A stretch of 64,000 nt of DNA from Crocodylus rhombifer (lineage: Eukaryota; Chordata; Crocodylia; Crocodylidae): the NCBI GenBank assembly GCA_038503035.1, contig JAVSML010024587.1, positions 748,783-812,782 on the forward strand, given 5' to 3'. This document shows, piece after piece, positions 1-12,451 of this stretch (positions are counted from its first letter, which is position 1; each line of letters starts with the position of its first letter). A model generated the notes under the pieces. The model did not search any database and was not told the DNA's origin. It worked only from the letters and a program-made list of their open reading frames with translations. Position numbers and translations under genes: made by a program.

Positions 1-1896
1 AACACGCACACACCAGCCTGCCCCATGGACAGAGCCTGGAGGGGACACAGGCTCTGCTGTTATCTACAGCCATGTCCTGGAGTCCATGCAATAAAGAACT
101 GCCTGTAATGGCCCAGAAGAGGCGTGGGGAGTGGCCCCTGTCTTCTGCCCTGGCCACTGCTGTAACCCAAATTGCAAGCCACACAACTGTTGGCAAGACA
201 TAGAAGTCACCTTACATAGCTAAAAGACGACTTAAAAATGAGATGTCCAGGGCCTCCCACTTCCCTGTGCTAGATCTGAATAGTATGGCACCCAAACACC
301 CAAGCTGAGGATTGTCCATGCTTAAGAGATACACACCCACCCATAGGCTTACCCCGATACAAGGCCTAACTCCTCTGAAGCTATTTCTTCTCCTCCCTGG
401 GAGGAGCAACCGAGTGAGAATTCTAGGCAGACACTCCAGGATGAGCCAAAAATGATACTGTTTTCTTACTTGAAAGACATTTCTTGTTCTGTGTTAGAAG
501 AAAGCAATTTTCCCTTGATTCTTTACCATACTGGCATGTCTTCCTACAGGCTAGGTGTAACTCCCATGTCCTGTTGAACATATGCATCAAACCTTTCATG
601 TGAAATGCAAACATATAACACTATGTCTCAATTTTACAATTCATTTATGCACAGAGGAGCTTGCATCCTGTGAAAATTATTAGTGTCATGCATGGCTGAG
701 TGACTGTTATTTTACAGGCTCTGCTTTTGGTTTTTCCTAGAAAGAGAAAGATCAAACTCTAAAGCCAAGTGTATCCTGGAAAGATGAAATAGGCTAAAGC
801 CCCTAGAATAATTACAAAACAATTCTCATCTGCCCAGGTATCAGACACAATCTGTTATCTGGAGGATGTTCTCCCAATATGGTAATTAAAAGAGTCTCTG
901 TGACAAAGTCCCAAGATTGAGAAGTGTCCAAAAGAGCTGAGACCAACAGAAGTTCTGCAAATTGCTTCACTACCACTTTATTATTGAGCTATTAAACAGA
1001 CCAAGTACATGTGCAAAGTACCAATCGCACCACAAAATGGTCCAACCAGCTATAAAATTAGACCTGAAAAATGTATAATAGCTTTATAAGTGGTTGCTAT
1101 CCAGCTTTAATTTACACATGTAGCAGGGCCTCCCCTGCAGCTGGGAGCTCTGTCTATCGACAGGGCTGGGAGTCCTGCAGCTGAGGAGAGTCTGTTACCA
1201 GATTTAATATTAGACTTTAGGTAGTGGCACTGAATTCATAAATGCTTGACCAAGAATACTCCATTCTCTGAAGAGAGCATTTATTGAGCACAACAGTTTG
1301 CAAATTTGAAGCACATGACAAAAAATAACAGAAAAACTTCACCTAAGCTAAGACACAGTCCAGTAAGATACAGTACCAACACACACAACTTAGTCTATGT
1401 TAAAATGCAATATAATAAATCAAAAAGATGACAGAAATTCTTGCACAACTCTTATATAATCCCTAGGGCAGTGTCCCTTACAGCCAGGTAGTCAGACAGT
1501 CCTTCTGGGTGAATCTGCAGATCTTCTTAGGCATTGGAATGGAGATCTCACAGACCTTATCTCTGTTTGGGTTTTTATAGATTAATTTGTACCTTCTTCT
1601 CTCCTTGGGTGCTGTGACAATAGTAACATATAGCATGCCCCTCACTCTTATGCATTTAGTGTCTCTGAACCTTCTCAGGTATTCCAGTCTCACCTCTTAC
1701 AGGTTTGCTGTGAAATGTAAGTGTAGTTCTCTGCTGTCTTTGATCACACTGGCTCAAACAGTCTGGGACCCTCCCGTGCTCCTTTAGCTCTATCTCCAAC
1801 ACATACATGTGACTATTATGCCAGGTCTTTGCCAGCAAACACTCACCCCCTGCAACGCTGAAAGCTGTGGGACTCTGGGTCCTGGCAACGTGTCAC
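1..1896. other. Non-coding DNA, no gene recognised
   Basis: AT-rich to mixed DNA without a convincing reading frame; all open frames are under 75 codons and overlap on both strands with no recognisable domain. A short GC-rich patch near 1128-1190 has the same CTGCAGCTGGGAG-type words as the minisatellite that follows at 1897. Confidence 0.6.
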
Positions 1897-2262
1897 ATGG
1901 CTGCAGTCTCCCAGCCCCAGGGGTCATGGTGCATGTGGGGCACAGCCAGGACTGCAAGTCCCCTCAGCTGCAATCTCCCAGTTCCAGGGAGCATAGTTGG
2001 TAGGTACCCTGTGGCTAGGAGATCACAGCTGCTATGATCTCCCAGCCATGTGGGGCTCTACACAGTGTGCTGGGGGGAGATCACAGCAGCTGCAGTCTCC
2101 CAGCTGCAGGGTGCCTACCATGCTCTCCACAGCTGGGAGATTGTAGTCCTGCAGCTGAGAGGACTAGCAGTCCTGGTTGTACCCTATTTGCAGCCAGGGC
2201 TGCAAGTCCTCTCAGCTGCAGGACTTGCAGTCCCACCTATGTAGAGTGCAGCCAGGGCTGTG
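1897..2262. repeat. Degenerate GC-rich minisatellite (CTGCAG/CTCCCAG words)
   Basis: The stretch repeats variants of CAGCTGCAGTCTCCCAGC and its reverse complement again and again (for example near 1900, 1970, 2030, 2090, 2140 and 2210), mixed with CAGCCAGGGCTGCAAGTC. Units are too diverged to give a clean period by eye. Open frames of 64-88 codons here are by-products of the repeat and have no recognisable domain. A related patch lies about 700 bp upstream (1128-1190). Confidence 0.55.
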
Positions 2263-3448
2263 AGGCCGATATTTGCCAGTGCAGGTGGAGCCCAGGATGA
2301 TGATCCCAGGCTCCCCCTGTACCAGCAATAAGGCATGATAGGATCTTACGCTGGACCCCACAATTAATGCCTTCTGCCATGCATACTGTAGAGCAGGCCT
2401 TAGACACAGGACAATAGTGGCCAGATAAACTGCCAACATCAATTGCTTGGTTTTTGATCAGAGGCTATATGGCTACTTCCTTAAGAGAAACTATTCATCA
2501 GGCTGTCTTTAAGGAGGCATTGATAGTCTCTATTAATAAAAGATACAGTTCTTCCCTTCAAGCCTTCACTACCCACGATATGGGCATAAGTCACAGGACA
2601 TAGTGCCCCCAGCATGTATTTCTGCCTCTGAGAGCACAGACTGAAATTCAAGCAAAGACAAACACAGATCTTCTTCACCAAAAATTGTAATTAGATATGA
2701 ACTACACACACACGCACTTTTACTGGTGTTTGGCTTATTAACAAAATAGCCATTATACATCTCCTAATGTAAATACTGTACTTCTTCATTTTTTATTAAG
2801 GTCTGAAATAATATTTTAATTTTTTTACATTCCTTCCCTGTTCTAATTTGTCATGTAATTCTCTTCATTCAATAAGCTGCTTCAAGGAGGTGTTTATTTT
2901 GTTTGTGCAAAAAACCACTGCTAGTTTTATGCTTTTATCTACCTATCAAAGGTGTGCGATGACATATACCTGTCCACATTTGAATTCTTTATGTGATTGC
3001 TGGAGAATTGTTAGTCACCTTCTAAATGTTATTGAAATTATATTTTAGTAAGTAGAATTATATTTAAGTAAGTAAGTGGCATAACATTTTCTAAGACATA
3101 TGGCAAGACAACTCAGATTTTATATATATTTAACTTATGAAAAATAGAAAGTATGAAACTGTCTTGCCATGAGAGAGAATACCATGAGAGAGAATCTTGG
3201 TGTCTCTCCTGTTATTTCTTGGATGGTCTCCAGACAGACATTTAGCTGTCAAATTCCTGTCAACTCCAGTGAACTGAGATCTTCCGATGAATTATGAATC
3301 ACAGCAGCATTGCCATAGCCATATAAATGAAGTTAAAAGCTTTTATTTACTTTTATATTTTCTGTTTTATGTAATAGTCCTGCGTTTTGTATAAAAAATA
3401 AGAGTGAAGTGTCAGGCTGAGGACAGGATAAAGCAGACTCAAGCAGAA
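2263..3448. other. AT-rich non-coding DNA
   Basis: No gene or clear mobile element seen. One small tandem duplication of about 15 bp (CCATGAGAGAGAAT) lies at about 3167-3196. Confidence 0.55.
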
Positions 3449-3562
3449 GTCTTATGCAAGGTCCCCCAAAATACACCTTTCTTTATAAAATATTGCTGTT
3501 TGATTAATTTAAAAATCTTGTTGTGTTAATTTGTTATATTAACTGTATTTATATAGCAAGAA
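3449..3562. repeat. 114-bp direct repeat, copy 1
   Basis: This AT-rich block, containing CTTTATAAAAT and GCTGTTTGATTAATT, recurs in the same orientation at 4489-4602 with scattered substitutions. The two copies flank 926 bp that hold a GC-rich stem-loop and unrelated sequence. No reading frame crosses either copy. It could be a duplicated flank, a short-LTR non-autonomous element or two copies of an unknown repeat. Confidence 0.6.
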
Positions 3563-3666
3563 CGTTGATACTTCCCTTCTATCTTGAAATTTGGCAAAAT
3601 TGTTCTCTAAATTATTCACCCATAGTTATAACCCATAGTTTCTGCACATGCCACTAGATTTCATAA

Positions 3667-3750
3667 ACTACCATATTTACTTGAATCTAAGACAAGGGTT
3701 TTTTCCACCTGTTCAACATGGGGGGAAGCCCCCTGTCTTGGATTTGAGTA
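3667..3750. repeat. Imperfect inverted repeat / possible TIR remnant
   Basis: The left arm ACTTGAATCTAAGACAAGGG (about 3679-3698) is mirrored by CCCTGTCTTGGATTTGAGT at about 3732-3750, separated by a loop with a G-rich run. An isolated similar word (GACTTTGGATTTAAGA) recurs near 4255. This looks like the end of a DNA transposon, but I could not delimit the element. Confidence 0.35.
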
Positions 3751-4488
3751 CAAGGCAGGGGGGGCAGGTGGTTGTGGAGCTTCCAACTCCAGCCCCAACC
3801 TGAGGTCAGGGTCCGAGCTGGAGCTTTAGCAGCTGCCTCCCCACCCCCCATCTTCCTGCCACTTGCCTCAACCTTCCATCTCTCCCCAACAGCCTGTCCT
3901 CCACCCATTTACTATCCAACATGGCTGTAGTCCCATTCTGGCCCAAGGCATGGAGCACAGGTTAGGTCCAGCCCTGGCCAGCCACACAGCAGCAGTGGTG
4001 GCAGCAGCTCCAGCATCTGGAACTGCTGCTGCTGCCACCACTGCCACATGGCAGGGCCATGGCCAGAGCTCCCCTATGCTCTGTGCCCTGGGACAGAACG
4101 GGTCAGAGCTATGTCAGACAGTAAATGACAGGGGTAAAGAGGCTGTGAGTGGCAGTCATTCTGGGCAGAGGCTGCAGAGGGATGGTGGGAGAGCAAGGCT
4201 TCAGGAAGCAGGTGGAGGGACAGAGGCAGTAGTATCCAGGCAAGTATCCAAAATGACTTTGGATTTAAGAAGACTCCCCTCCACCCCAATAATTAGATTC
4301 TATACATGGAACATTTCTAAATGTGTTACAATTTTCCATGTATTGAATCTAATTATTGGTGGATCCTCTTAAAAGTGTCCCTCACTGTTAAAGGGGAAAG
4401 CATTATACATTCCATTATGCAACTATAAGCAGAGAAGGGATTTACCTTTTCAGTAAATACAATTACTGACATTCCCCCCACTGCTGAG

Positions 4489-4602
4489 GTCCTATGTAAG
4501 GTCCCCAGGATACACCTCTCTTTATAAAATGCTGCTGTTTGATTAATTAAAAAATCATGTTTTGTTAATTTGTTATATTAACTGTATATATAAAGCAAGA
4601 AA
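4489..4602. repeat. 114-bp direct repeat, copy 2
   Basis: Second copy of the block at 3449-3562, same orientation, start-to-start distance 1040 bp. Similarity begins at GTC(T/C)TATG(C/T)AAGGTCCCC and ends at AGCAAGAA; sequence outside these limits does not match. Confidence 0.6.
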
Positions 4603-5015
4603 AAAATTCTTTTTTGCAATCATTTTCATTCAGACATTTTTCCATGTGCCAGATGGACTATGTGTTGGAAAGCATGATGGGCAGTATCAAGGCTATTCCT
4701 TGAAGTGATCCGTTGTATAGGTTCTACACACAGACTTTAGCGTTTAGCCACTGGATCTATATATAGTTAGCTGGGATATGTAACTGATTAATCTACTAAA
4801 TGGGTTTTATCCCTTTTCACATATGTCCTCTCTGGGTTTTTCATAAAATACAGAGCTTGTAGAACCCCCCTTTTATGGCCTTTCCATGCACTGGAATGAC
4901 CATTCTAAAAAGTCTCTAATAAAATATTGCTGGTGATTTCAGAAACGGTCACAAGAGGTTTGAAGTTATATGGACAGTAAAGAAACAATGTAAGCAAGGG
5001 TCAGAAAACATTTAC
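4603..5015. other. AT-rich non-coding DNA
   Basis: Nothing recognised. Confidence 0.5.
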
Positions 5016-5245
5016 TAGAATTACAGGGCTGGAAGAGATAGAAGGATCGTATCATCAACCCCCTTGTACAAATGATTCGCAGCCACTTACCTACCCAGCC
5101 TATTGCTGAAAACCTCCAATGAAAAAGATTCTGTAACTTACCTGAGCAGCTTGCTCCATTTTTCTACTGTTCTTACAAGTTAGATTTTTTTTTTTGAGAC
5201 TTAATCTAAATCTGCTTTTGCTTTAGTTTCAACCTTTATTCTAAC
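5016..5245 (-). mobile_element. Old CR1 LINE 3'-end relic
   Basis: Reading on the plus strand gives AGAATTACAGGGCTGGAAGAG followed by decayed forms of the standard CR1 3' end: a CCCCC tract, a degraded ACCTCCAATGAAAAAG segment, and GTTAGATTTTTTTTTTTGAG leading to TTAATCTAAATCTGC. In amniotes this order marks the 3' UTR and last ORF2 codons of a minus-strand CR1. It is far more diverged than the CR1 copies at 23 kb and beyond, so it is an ancient insertion. No open frame survives. Confidence 0.65.
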
Positions 5246-6543
5246 AGCGTATGGGGCAAAGTAATCCAAGGGAGTGATCTTCCTTTTCCCTTTTTTGTCC
5301 AACTCAAAACTAACCCAAAAAATAACCCTGAAACATAAAAATATCTCAGTCTTGCGTGGTCAGAGTTCTTTATGTCCATGCCCAATGAAGACAGAACAGA
5401 TAAATAAAATGAAGGAAAATTTAGATTAAAATACAAAAATTAAGCTGTGATTTAAGCACACAAACTGGGAATTATACAGAACAAAATGAATGTTTTCATA
5501 AATCACTAGTGCTAATCTCTAGTAAAATGTAAATTTTGCATCTCATTACAGTTTTGCCTTTCTTTCTTTCCTAGCAGCCATAGATAAGGAACTGTTTTTA
5601 TTACCTCCAAATAATTTCTCTGTATATTTAAGTAGTTAGCTATTTTATTAAAGCATGTGGGTATCTATGAGAGGCATGTGAAAATACTGATTTTACAGCA
5701 CTTTGGTCTTGGAAATAAATCCATTTTGCCACACACCTCTTATTGGCAATAACTGTCAGCATTGCTTCTGACCAAATTTTTTGAAGTTCCAAAGGTGATA
5801 ATTCATCTGATTGGAACATTAAAAACATGGAAATTCTATATATGAATTGTCCTGCTACCTCTGACAGTAGGATCAGAAGCCCACTGCTCTAGGGATGGAA
5901 TGTATATTTTCTTTTATTCATGTTCATCTAACTCTCCTTCTGAAGTTGGTCCCCTGGATAATATGTAGCACCAAAAAGGCAACAAGCCAGATGGTGTATG
6001 GCTCAGTTAAGATGTTTTCTGGTTTGGCAAGGAGCAGGGCCTGTATTTAAGGTTAGGATAACAATCCCTGCATTCATTTTGGCAGGCCCATCTCTATTTG
6101 TCACTGCCAAATGATCCTTTCCCTATTCAATCATTTTACTGAATTGATCTATTTTTTTTATTCTAAATGGGTTTTTTCTGAACATTTTTCACTGCCATAT
6201 ATTTTTTTTTAATTTATACTAGTTCTAACTTTTTAAACCTGAGATAAATTTCATTTCAAACAGCAGAATTACTTTGTAAGTTAAATCATCACTGTTAAAG
6301 TATGTTATCGTTACTGTTAAACACCTTCCAGAGGCTGCAGAAAGGAACAAGTAAAAATGGGCCCATGGTTGTCAACAAGTATAATGTCTCTTTCCACTTT
6401 CCTCCAAGAAGCTTGATACCTCTGGGAGTATCAGCTGGGTTGATGTGCCTAGCCCTTTCTCTTTAATGTATGTTGTGCCTTAGGTGAAGGACAAATATTA
6501 CACATAAGCTGGGGTAAGTGATCAGCAACTGGTTCAAATCTAT
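5246..6543. other. AT-rich non-coding DNA
   Basis: No gene or repeat recognised. Composition switches abruptly to CpG-rich at the LTR that starts at 6549. Confidence 0.5.
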
Positions 6544-6548
6544 AACAC

Positions 6549-7436
6549 TGTGAACGAGTCTGGTTATAGCACTGTCTATTCTCGTCCGGTTACCAACCTC
6601 CGGCCGGCAGTATGCCGTTCCCGGAGCGACGTATGCCAGAACCGCCTGCCACGACTTGGATGGTTCCTATGTTCAGTGATTCTTTCTAGCACGCGCCGGG
6701 CCAGAAACGAGACTTTCCCGTTATCTCAGAGGGGTGGTCCTTGAGGGCTCCTTCCTCCCCTACACCCTCACCCGGGCCTCCGTGTCCATTCACAGTTAGT
6801 CTCTCAATCCCCCTTTTCCTTAGGGCGAGAGTGTAGGCCAACACCTTAGATACATGAGTCCCCAAGATCACCCTGTCCAGGGTCACACTCAGTTCCACTC
6901 GCGGGCACCAAATCCCGGCTTCCTATGGTCCGCCGGCCCGTGTAGAATTCCCCAAAGTCTCTGTTCCAGGAACTCCTTTCGTTCCCCTGAGAGTCCTCCC
7001 CTCTCCAGGCAATCCCTTCCCTTGCGCGGGTATACTGGGGATGCCACTAGCTGCCCTAAAGGCTAAGCTGCCTGCCGTGGCAATCCCGCCGTGGTAAGGC
7101 ATCTCCGGCCACCACAGCCTCCACCACCAACTTCAGGGCCTATAGCCCCCGTCGTCTCGCCCCTTCCGGGGCCTTACCCTTGCCCCAGAACGTACGGGAA
7201 GGCTGCGTGTCGGTGCGTCTCCGCCGCGCTGAGCTTCTGCCGGCGGTCTGCTCCTGCACCGGCACTTCCGGTCCGCCCCTCCTTGGTTCCGGGATGGGCT
7301 TTAAGCCCGCCGGCTTTGCTTCGCACCTGAAACAGGCGAGTAAGTGCCCTGCCTCCCGGGGCTGCTGGCAGACAGTTGCTGCAGAGCCTTCCGCCCCACG
7401 AGTCTTGGGGCTTGTCTGCCCCGCTGCACTCGCACA
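6549..7436. mobile_element. Probable solo LTR of an endogenous retrovirus or LTR retrotransposon
   Basis: An 888-bp block rich in CpG sits abruptly between AT-rich flanks. It begins TGTGAACGAG and ends CTCGCACA, giving the TG...CA ends and short imperfect terminal inverted repeats usual for LTRs. It is bracketed by a perfect 5-bp direct repeat AACAC (6544-6548 and 7437-7441), as expected of a retroviral-type integration. No second LTR, gag, pol or env sequence is seen nearby, so a solo LTR left by recombination is the best reading. The longest frames inside (about 100 codons, opposite strands) show no domain. Orientation is unclear: I see no AATAAA on either strand, only a CTTTAAG palindrome as TATA-like word. 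The main alternative is a host CpG island; the duplication and ends argue against it. Confidence 0.6.
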
Positions 7437-7488
7437 AACACAACAGAAGTTCAGTGCATAAAAATGCTTTCAAGATGGCTGAAACCAG

Positions 7489-7837
7489 TTTAAGATAAAT
7501 ATGGGTTGATGTATTATTAGACTTAACTAATTTAGGTCAAATCAGTTTACTGAATTTCTGTCCCCAGATCCCCTCCAGGTTCAAGTTAAGTCACTGTCCC
7601 CCAGCATCAGAAGCCCCCAGAATGCTTTGCACCTCCCCCATAAACCCTCTCTTGCAGGGTGGGCAGGCTAGCTCTGGCTCAAGCTGTCTGTTCCAGCTGA
7701 GCAGGGAGGTGTCCTCTAGCACACCCCCCTGCCCCCAGCTTCTGGTCTGACCCATAGCAGGCATGTGACTGCATTTTCAGAATCAAAAGTGAACGTCTGT
7801 TCATTTGTTTATTAGTTTAATCTATGTATCTTAAACT
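7489..7837. mobile_element. Small TIR element (MITE)
   Basis: The ends AGTTTAAGATAAATA and, inverted, AGTTTAAGATACATAG form terminal inverted repeats of about 15 bp enclosing about 350 bp. The interior is non-coding with a GC-rich middle. Family not identified; short length and lack of a frame point to a non-autonomous DNA transposon. Target duplication not resolved. Confidence 0.5.
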
Positions 7838-9548
7838 AACTTGCAAAGATTGAATTGATTCAACCTCTGGCTGTTTGACTGTCTGTATTTAGCCTTAGAT
7901 GAACTATTTAGCACATAGTCTGGCTTTTTCTTTAGGTTTCTTTACTGTTGTATTTGGCTTTTTTAAAGTCTGCTTCCAAAAGTAAATTGCTAGCTATTTC
8001 TTCCCTATGTGCTGAAGAAAGCCAACTGGCATTGAATGCTAAGTGGCAAAGGAACAAAAAAACCCTTCCAAAACCATTTTAAAATGTTCTAGGAGCTGCT
8101 GCTGAAGCTATTCTTTACAGCTTTTTGTTCAGCAGCTTGAGAAAATACTTTAAGCTGTTGCTAGGTGGCAATGTTCCTCAAGCAAAGAGTCTCATAGTGC
8201 CTGTAAATCTTTTGTTTAAACTAGAAAGGAAATAATGATTTAAATATGTCATCATTAGGTGGCTTTATCAGATTTTTTTCTTAAAAGGTAATGGTTACAT
8301 TATTACAATTGCATAGAATTATTTGCATCATAACATAACAGATCATGGCACTAACACTTCCAAAATATATTAAACAAGTCAGAGGATCTCTATACACATC
8401 TTAGGGGAATCCAAAGACATGAGTCAGATTCAAAAATAAAAAATGCCCGTGAATTTTAACACTAGCAGTACCCTTGTATAAAACAATAATTCGTTTCAGC
8501 CATAAGCAGTGGCATGAAAAAGGAAAAAAAACCATGAAGTTTAGAACAGACACTCAAGACCAAGAAAACAGTAAGCAAGCAGGCTTGGACAGATTGAAGG
8601 AGACATAGGAAGGGGGTGGTGAGAAAATAAATGCAGAATAATTGGCCAAAGCAAAACCGTACAGTAACTTCAAGTTAGGAAGAGGAGGCTTAACCCCCAG
8701 ATCCAAAGGCTCACTACACTTCTCTTAGAAGCTTATTTTTTGGAAAAAGGCCTCCACAAGTCATGGTATCTCTTGTTTGATGCTTCATGGATTGATAGCC
8801 TCAGTGAGTTAAGAACTCTTAATTTGGATAACTAACATGGATTGCAAAACGGAAGTTATTTGGCAGCGAATTTTTTCTCTTGTCTAGAAGTGGCCTCTTC
8901 TCTGTCCATTGCCAAAAGCCACTTTCTTTTCAACTCCTGGAAACTCTATATGTGGAACAGCTTTCTTGTATCAGCTTCTAATCACTACTGATGCCAGCCT
9001 CCATCATGTACGTTATACATTTTCAAACTAGTTCCTCATGATGGTCTTTATGCTGCCCCTAACATGTGAGGGAAACTTCCCCTAAATATCCATTAAATGT
9101 CTCCTTAAACTCTTCTTTAGAACCATCTTTCCCATGGTACTTCAATAATGAATAGGCTGTTCGTTCTCTCTATCATGCTAAGCAATGTAGTTTCATTGTT
9201 TCATACTATTTCCCCATATTTTACACTGAAACAACAAACGCTTTGCATCAGGGATTATCTTTTTATGCTGCATTTGAACAGTCAAATAGCACCTGGTCCA
9301 TGATTGTGTCTCCTAGTCTATATAACAACAGCAACAATGATAATAAACAACTATATTTTTCATAGGGCCCCCACCAGTAGTTATTCAGTGCTTTTTCTCC
9401 TCTTTAATTCTTTATTCCTATACAATGCATTTAAATTAAAGCTGGATAAAAAAACAGCTATAAAGGTGTTACACATTTTTAAGCACAAACTATAGCTGGA
9501 TGGACTTTTTATGGCATGATAATTACTTTGCATGTGTCACCAATCTAA
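7838..9548. other. AT-rich non-coding DNA
   Basis: No gene or delimited repeat seen. Confidence 0.5.
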
Positions 9549-9556
9549 ACTGATTG

Positions 9557-9868
9557 CAGTGGCAACACATAGGGAGTGGATAGGAGTGCATGTACACCCC
9601 CTGAGAGCCCTCGTGCACCCCCTGACAGGCCACATTCCCCGTTTTGGTGTCAAGCAGAGGGAGCAGGCAGGAGCACCAGTGCCCCACCCCCGCGAGCACC
9701 GGCTGGGGAGTGGGAGTGCCAGATGAAGTGCCATGGCCACTTCCAGGAGCACCATGGTCACTTCCTGGTCGGCACGATTAGCCATGGGGGGACCCCCTCC
9801 CCCGGTCACCAACTGATCGCTGGGGGGGCATGTGCCCCCCCTGCCTAAGGTGGCACCAGTCTCCTATG
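9557..9868. mobile_element. Non-autonomous hAT element, copy 1
   Basis: A 312-bp GC-rich element begins CAGTGGCAACACATAGGG and ends CACCAGTCTCCTATG. It is flanked by a perfect 8-bp duplication ACTGATTG (9549-9556 and 9869-9876), the diagnostic length for hAT transposition. Relatives with the same ends lie at 63043-63554 and, inverted, from 63726 to the window end. The 60-90-codon frames inside run on both strands and are not genes. No transposase is encoded, so it must have been moved in trans. Confidence 0.8.
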
Positions 9869-9876
9869 ACTGATTG

Positions 9877-12451
9877 CATGATTAACAAGTCAATTTTGTG
9901 AAAGAGAGGTAAATGAAAATGAAGAATAATAGCAGGTCAGCAACTTCACACGGTTCACAGGCAACTTGAATCTTAGCATTTCCTAACTCCCTAGTGTTTG
10001 ACTATATAACCTTAATAATATTCTTTAAATGTATTTATGTGTATATTCAATTTCCAAGGTTTACAGAAAGAAATATGACCAATCTGAAATGCTTTTAGGG
10101 GGAATCATATTGCAATCAATCCGTATCTTCAACATACCTGGAAACTTTCAGTCTCTTTCAGGGATCTGTGCAACTGGAGGTAAAATGTTAGAGAATAGCA
10201 GCAGCAGATTGTCCTGGTCGGCATGTCATACAAGTGCTTTAATGTGCATTAGCCTATTGTAATGCTTCTTAAAGCATCACAAAAAAAAAATCACACTCTT
10301 TTGCCAATGCACATTAAAGTAGGCTAATGCACATTTTTCCAGAACTTCACAATGGAGGTACTAGATTTAATGCACATTACCTAAAACACATATAAATAAA
10401 CATATAGACATGCCCAGTATGGAACAGGACTAACAGTGGATGAGATATTTTGCCAGTGGGGCCCACAGGTATTTGTCTAGATTAGAAGAAGTTTGAGACA
10501 TAATAATCATGTACAATTAAAGGGCTGAAAAAAATATTAAATTTTGTATCCTTGTTACAATTTACTGGAATTGAATCACTTTAAAGTTATAATATTAAAT
10601 TAGTAAGATTTCTTCTTTTTTTTTAAATCAGATTATGTTCCAGTGGGATCTCAGCTACATACGAAGGGCAAGTATGTACAGAGCATAGCACTATCACATA
10701 CAAAAAGCATCCTTTTTCTTACAGAATTGTATATAAATTATACATGTTGGTAAAGACTGGAATTTAATTGGAGTAGCTCTTTAATTCATCACATATTCAT
10801 TTAGTATAACAGATACACTTCTCCTACTGGGCTTTTCACCACCATTGGTTTAATTGTTTCTGACAGTTTGATGCTGGCAACAAGTACTCTCAGAAGCTTT
10901 AAACAAAGGTTACTTAGCCGCATAATTGTTACATACAGTTATGGTTTCTGTTGTCTAACTATTTTTCTGGTAGATTCACTGCATATTAAATTAATGTGTC
11001 ATCCCATTAATTTTGCTAAACGCAAGTTCCTCTGCAAGAGACAGAGCTATAACACAAGCAAATGAATGATAGGGACTGAAAGAAGACAGTCAGTCATACC
11101 CATTTTAATTTGTGACCTGAAGCAACATCTGGATCTATTTCTTGTTGAGGAAGAAAAGGCTGGTTAATTTATTTTTACAATACAAGGCCTCATGCAAAAC
11201 ACTTATTGTATTTGGAACTTCACTCATGGCAATGACATGAGAATTACAGCTTATTGTTTAAAAAACAGTGGAAAGATACTCATGACATTTCTTAATAACA
11301 AATCATAACAGTGTGTTTTATAAGCATGTTCTACAAAAAAACCCCCACACCAATTGCTTCCTAACAAATAAGTTACAATACCATTTTAGTAAGTGATTAT
11401 GAAAATTTCCAGAATTACTCAGCTATTCATCAAAACAAATCTAATCAAAAAGACTTTAATCTAGATTTTAAATCTTCCATCATTCAGAGATATTCAGATA
11501 TGGCTTTTTAGTTATGTCTTTTTTTGGAGTTACAGTCAACTGTGTAATCTAAATTATTATTCAGCTTGACAACATCCTTTCCCAACTGACTAACTCCCCC
11601 TATCCCACTGAAAAAAAGAGATACCAATGTTTATGATATAGTGTGTGTTAGCTTTTTCTTTCTAGCATTTTGTTCACAAACAACTCTTTGGACATAATCC
11701 TACTGACTCAGGGCCCATGTTGTGAAACTCATATTATTGATCAGTCAAATCCAGTGAAAGAAAGAAAACTAGATTATTTCTTGTTTAAATTGGATTCTTC
11801 TCTCTCATAGAAGGTTGGTTTTGCTTTCCCTTTTCATTCTCAGGGAGGTAGTAGATTTAATACCCCTTTCCATCAGTGGGTGGAGGCTTCCATATCAGAA
11901 GCTTCTTGTAAACTGCCCTGCTTATGCTCCCTGTAATAGGGTGCACCTCCAGGGACAGCCAGGCTCTACCTTGTGGCAAGGTGCTACCTGACCACCTACT
12001 CCAGTTCCCTAGCCTGGTCCCTTTCCTCTCTCACCTGCCACATCTTCGTGTTATTGAAGATGTTTACTCAAGAGGTTGCCTTTAAGTAACTTAAGCCTAG
12101 GCTTTAGCCACCTCATCTCCCTGTGCTGCCCCCAGCCCTGAGTCAGACTGGGCAGTGTGCAGGGCTCTGCTTCCTCTTTCTTACTCCTGTCCCCTTTCCA
12201 TTGGTGGGTGGAGGCAGGGCTTCAGACTTTCTTATTCTTTTAGTCTGGGCTATGGTTTCCTCCTAGGTGTCTCACTCCAAAACCACCAAAGTAAATCCAA
12301 AAAAAAAAAAAAAAAAATCACAGTGCTCTGTACAGTCTGTTCTGCAGCCGCCTTGCTTCCCTTCACAGCTACTTCAGTCCACTGGGTATTACTACTATCC
12401 AGAAAAGAAAAAAAACATCAGAGAAAGAGAACTCGTGTGTAGACAAAAAAT
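9877..12451. other. AT-rich DNA with one MITE-like inverted-repeat patch
   Basis: No gene seen. At 10236-10385 the word AATGCACATTA recurs four times in both orientations (CTTTAATGTGCATTAGCCTA at 10236, its near reverse complement around 10306-10335, and again near 10371). That is typical of a small foldback or MITE remnant, but the ends are not clear. An A-run lies at 12299-12317. Confidence 0.45.

Noticed and set aside
3863..4372. 169-codon plus-strand frame
   Set aside because: Ala/Gly/Gln-rich from a GCAGCAGC/CTGCTG tract between the two direct repeats; no domain, no supporting context.
3449..4602. Complete LTR retrotransposon
   Set aside because: Repeats are only 114 bp, do not show TG...CA ends, and the 926-bp interior has no gag/pol, primer site or polypurine tract that I can see.
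6550..7473. CpG island of a host gene with start codon
   Set aside because: TG...CA ends and the AACAC duplication fit an LTR better, and no exon-like frame follows on either side.
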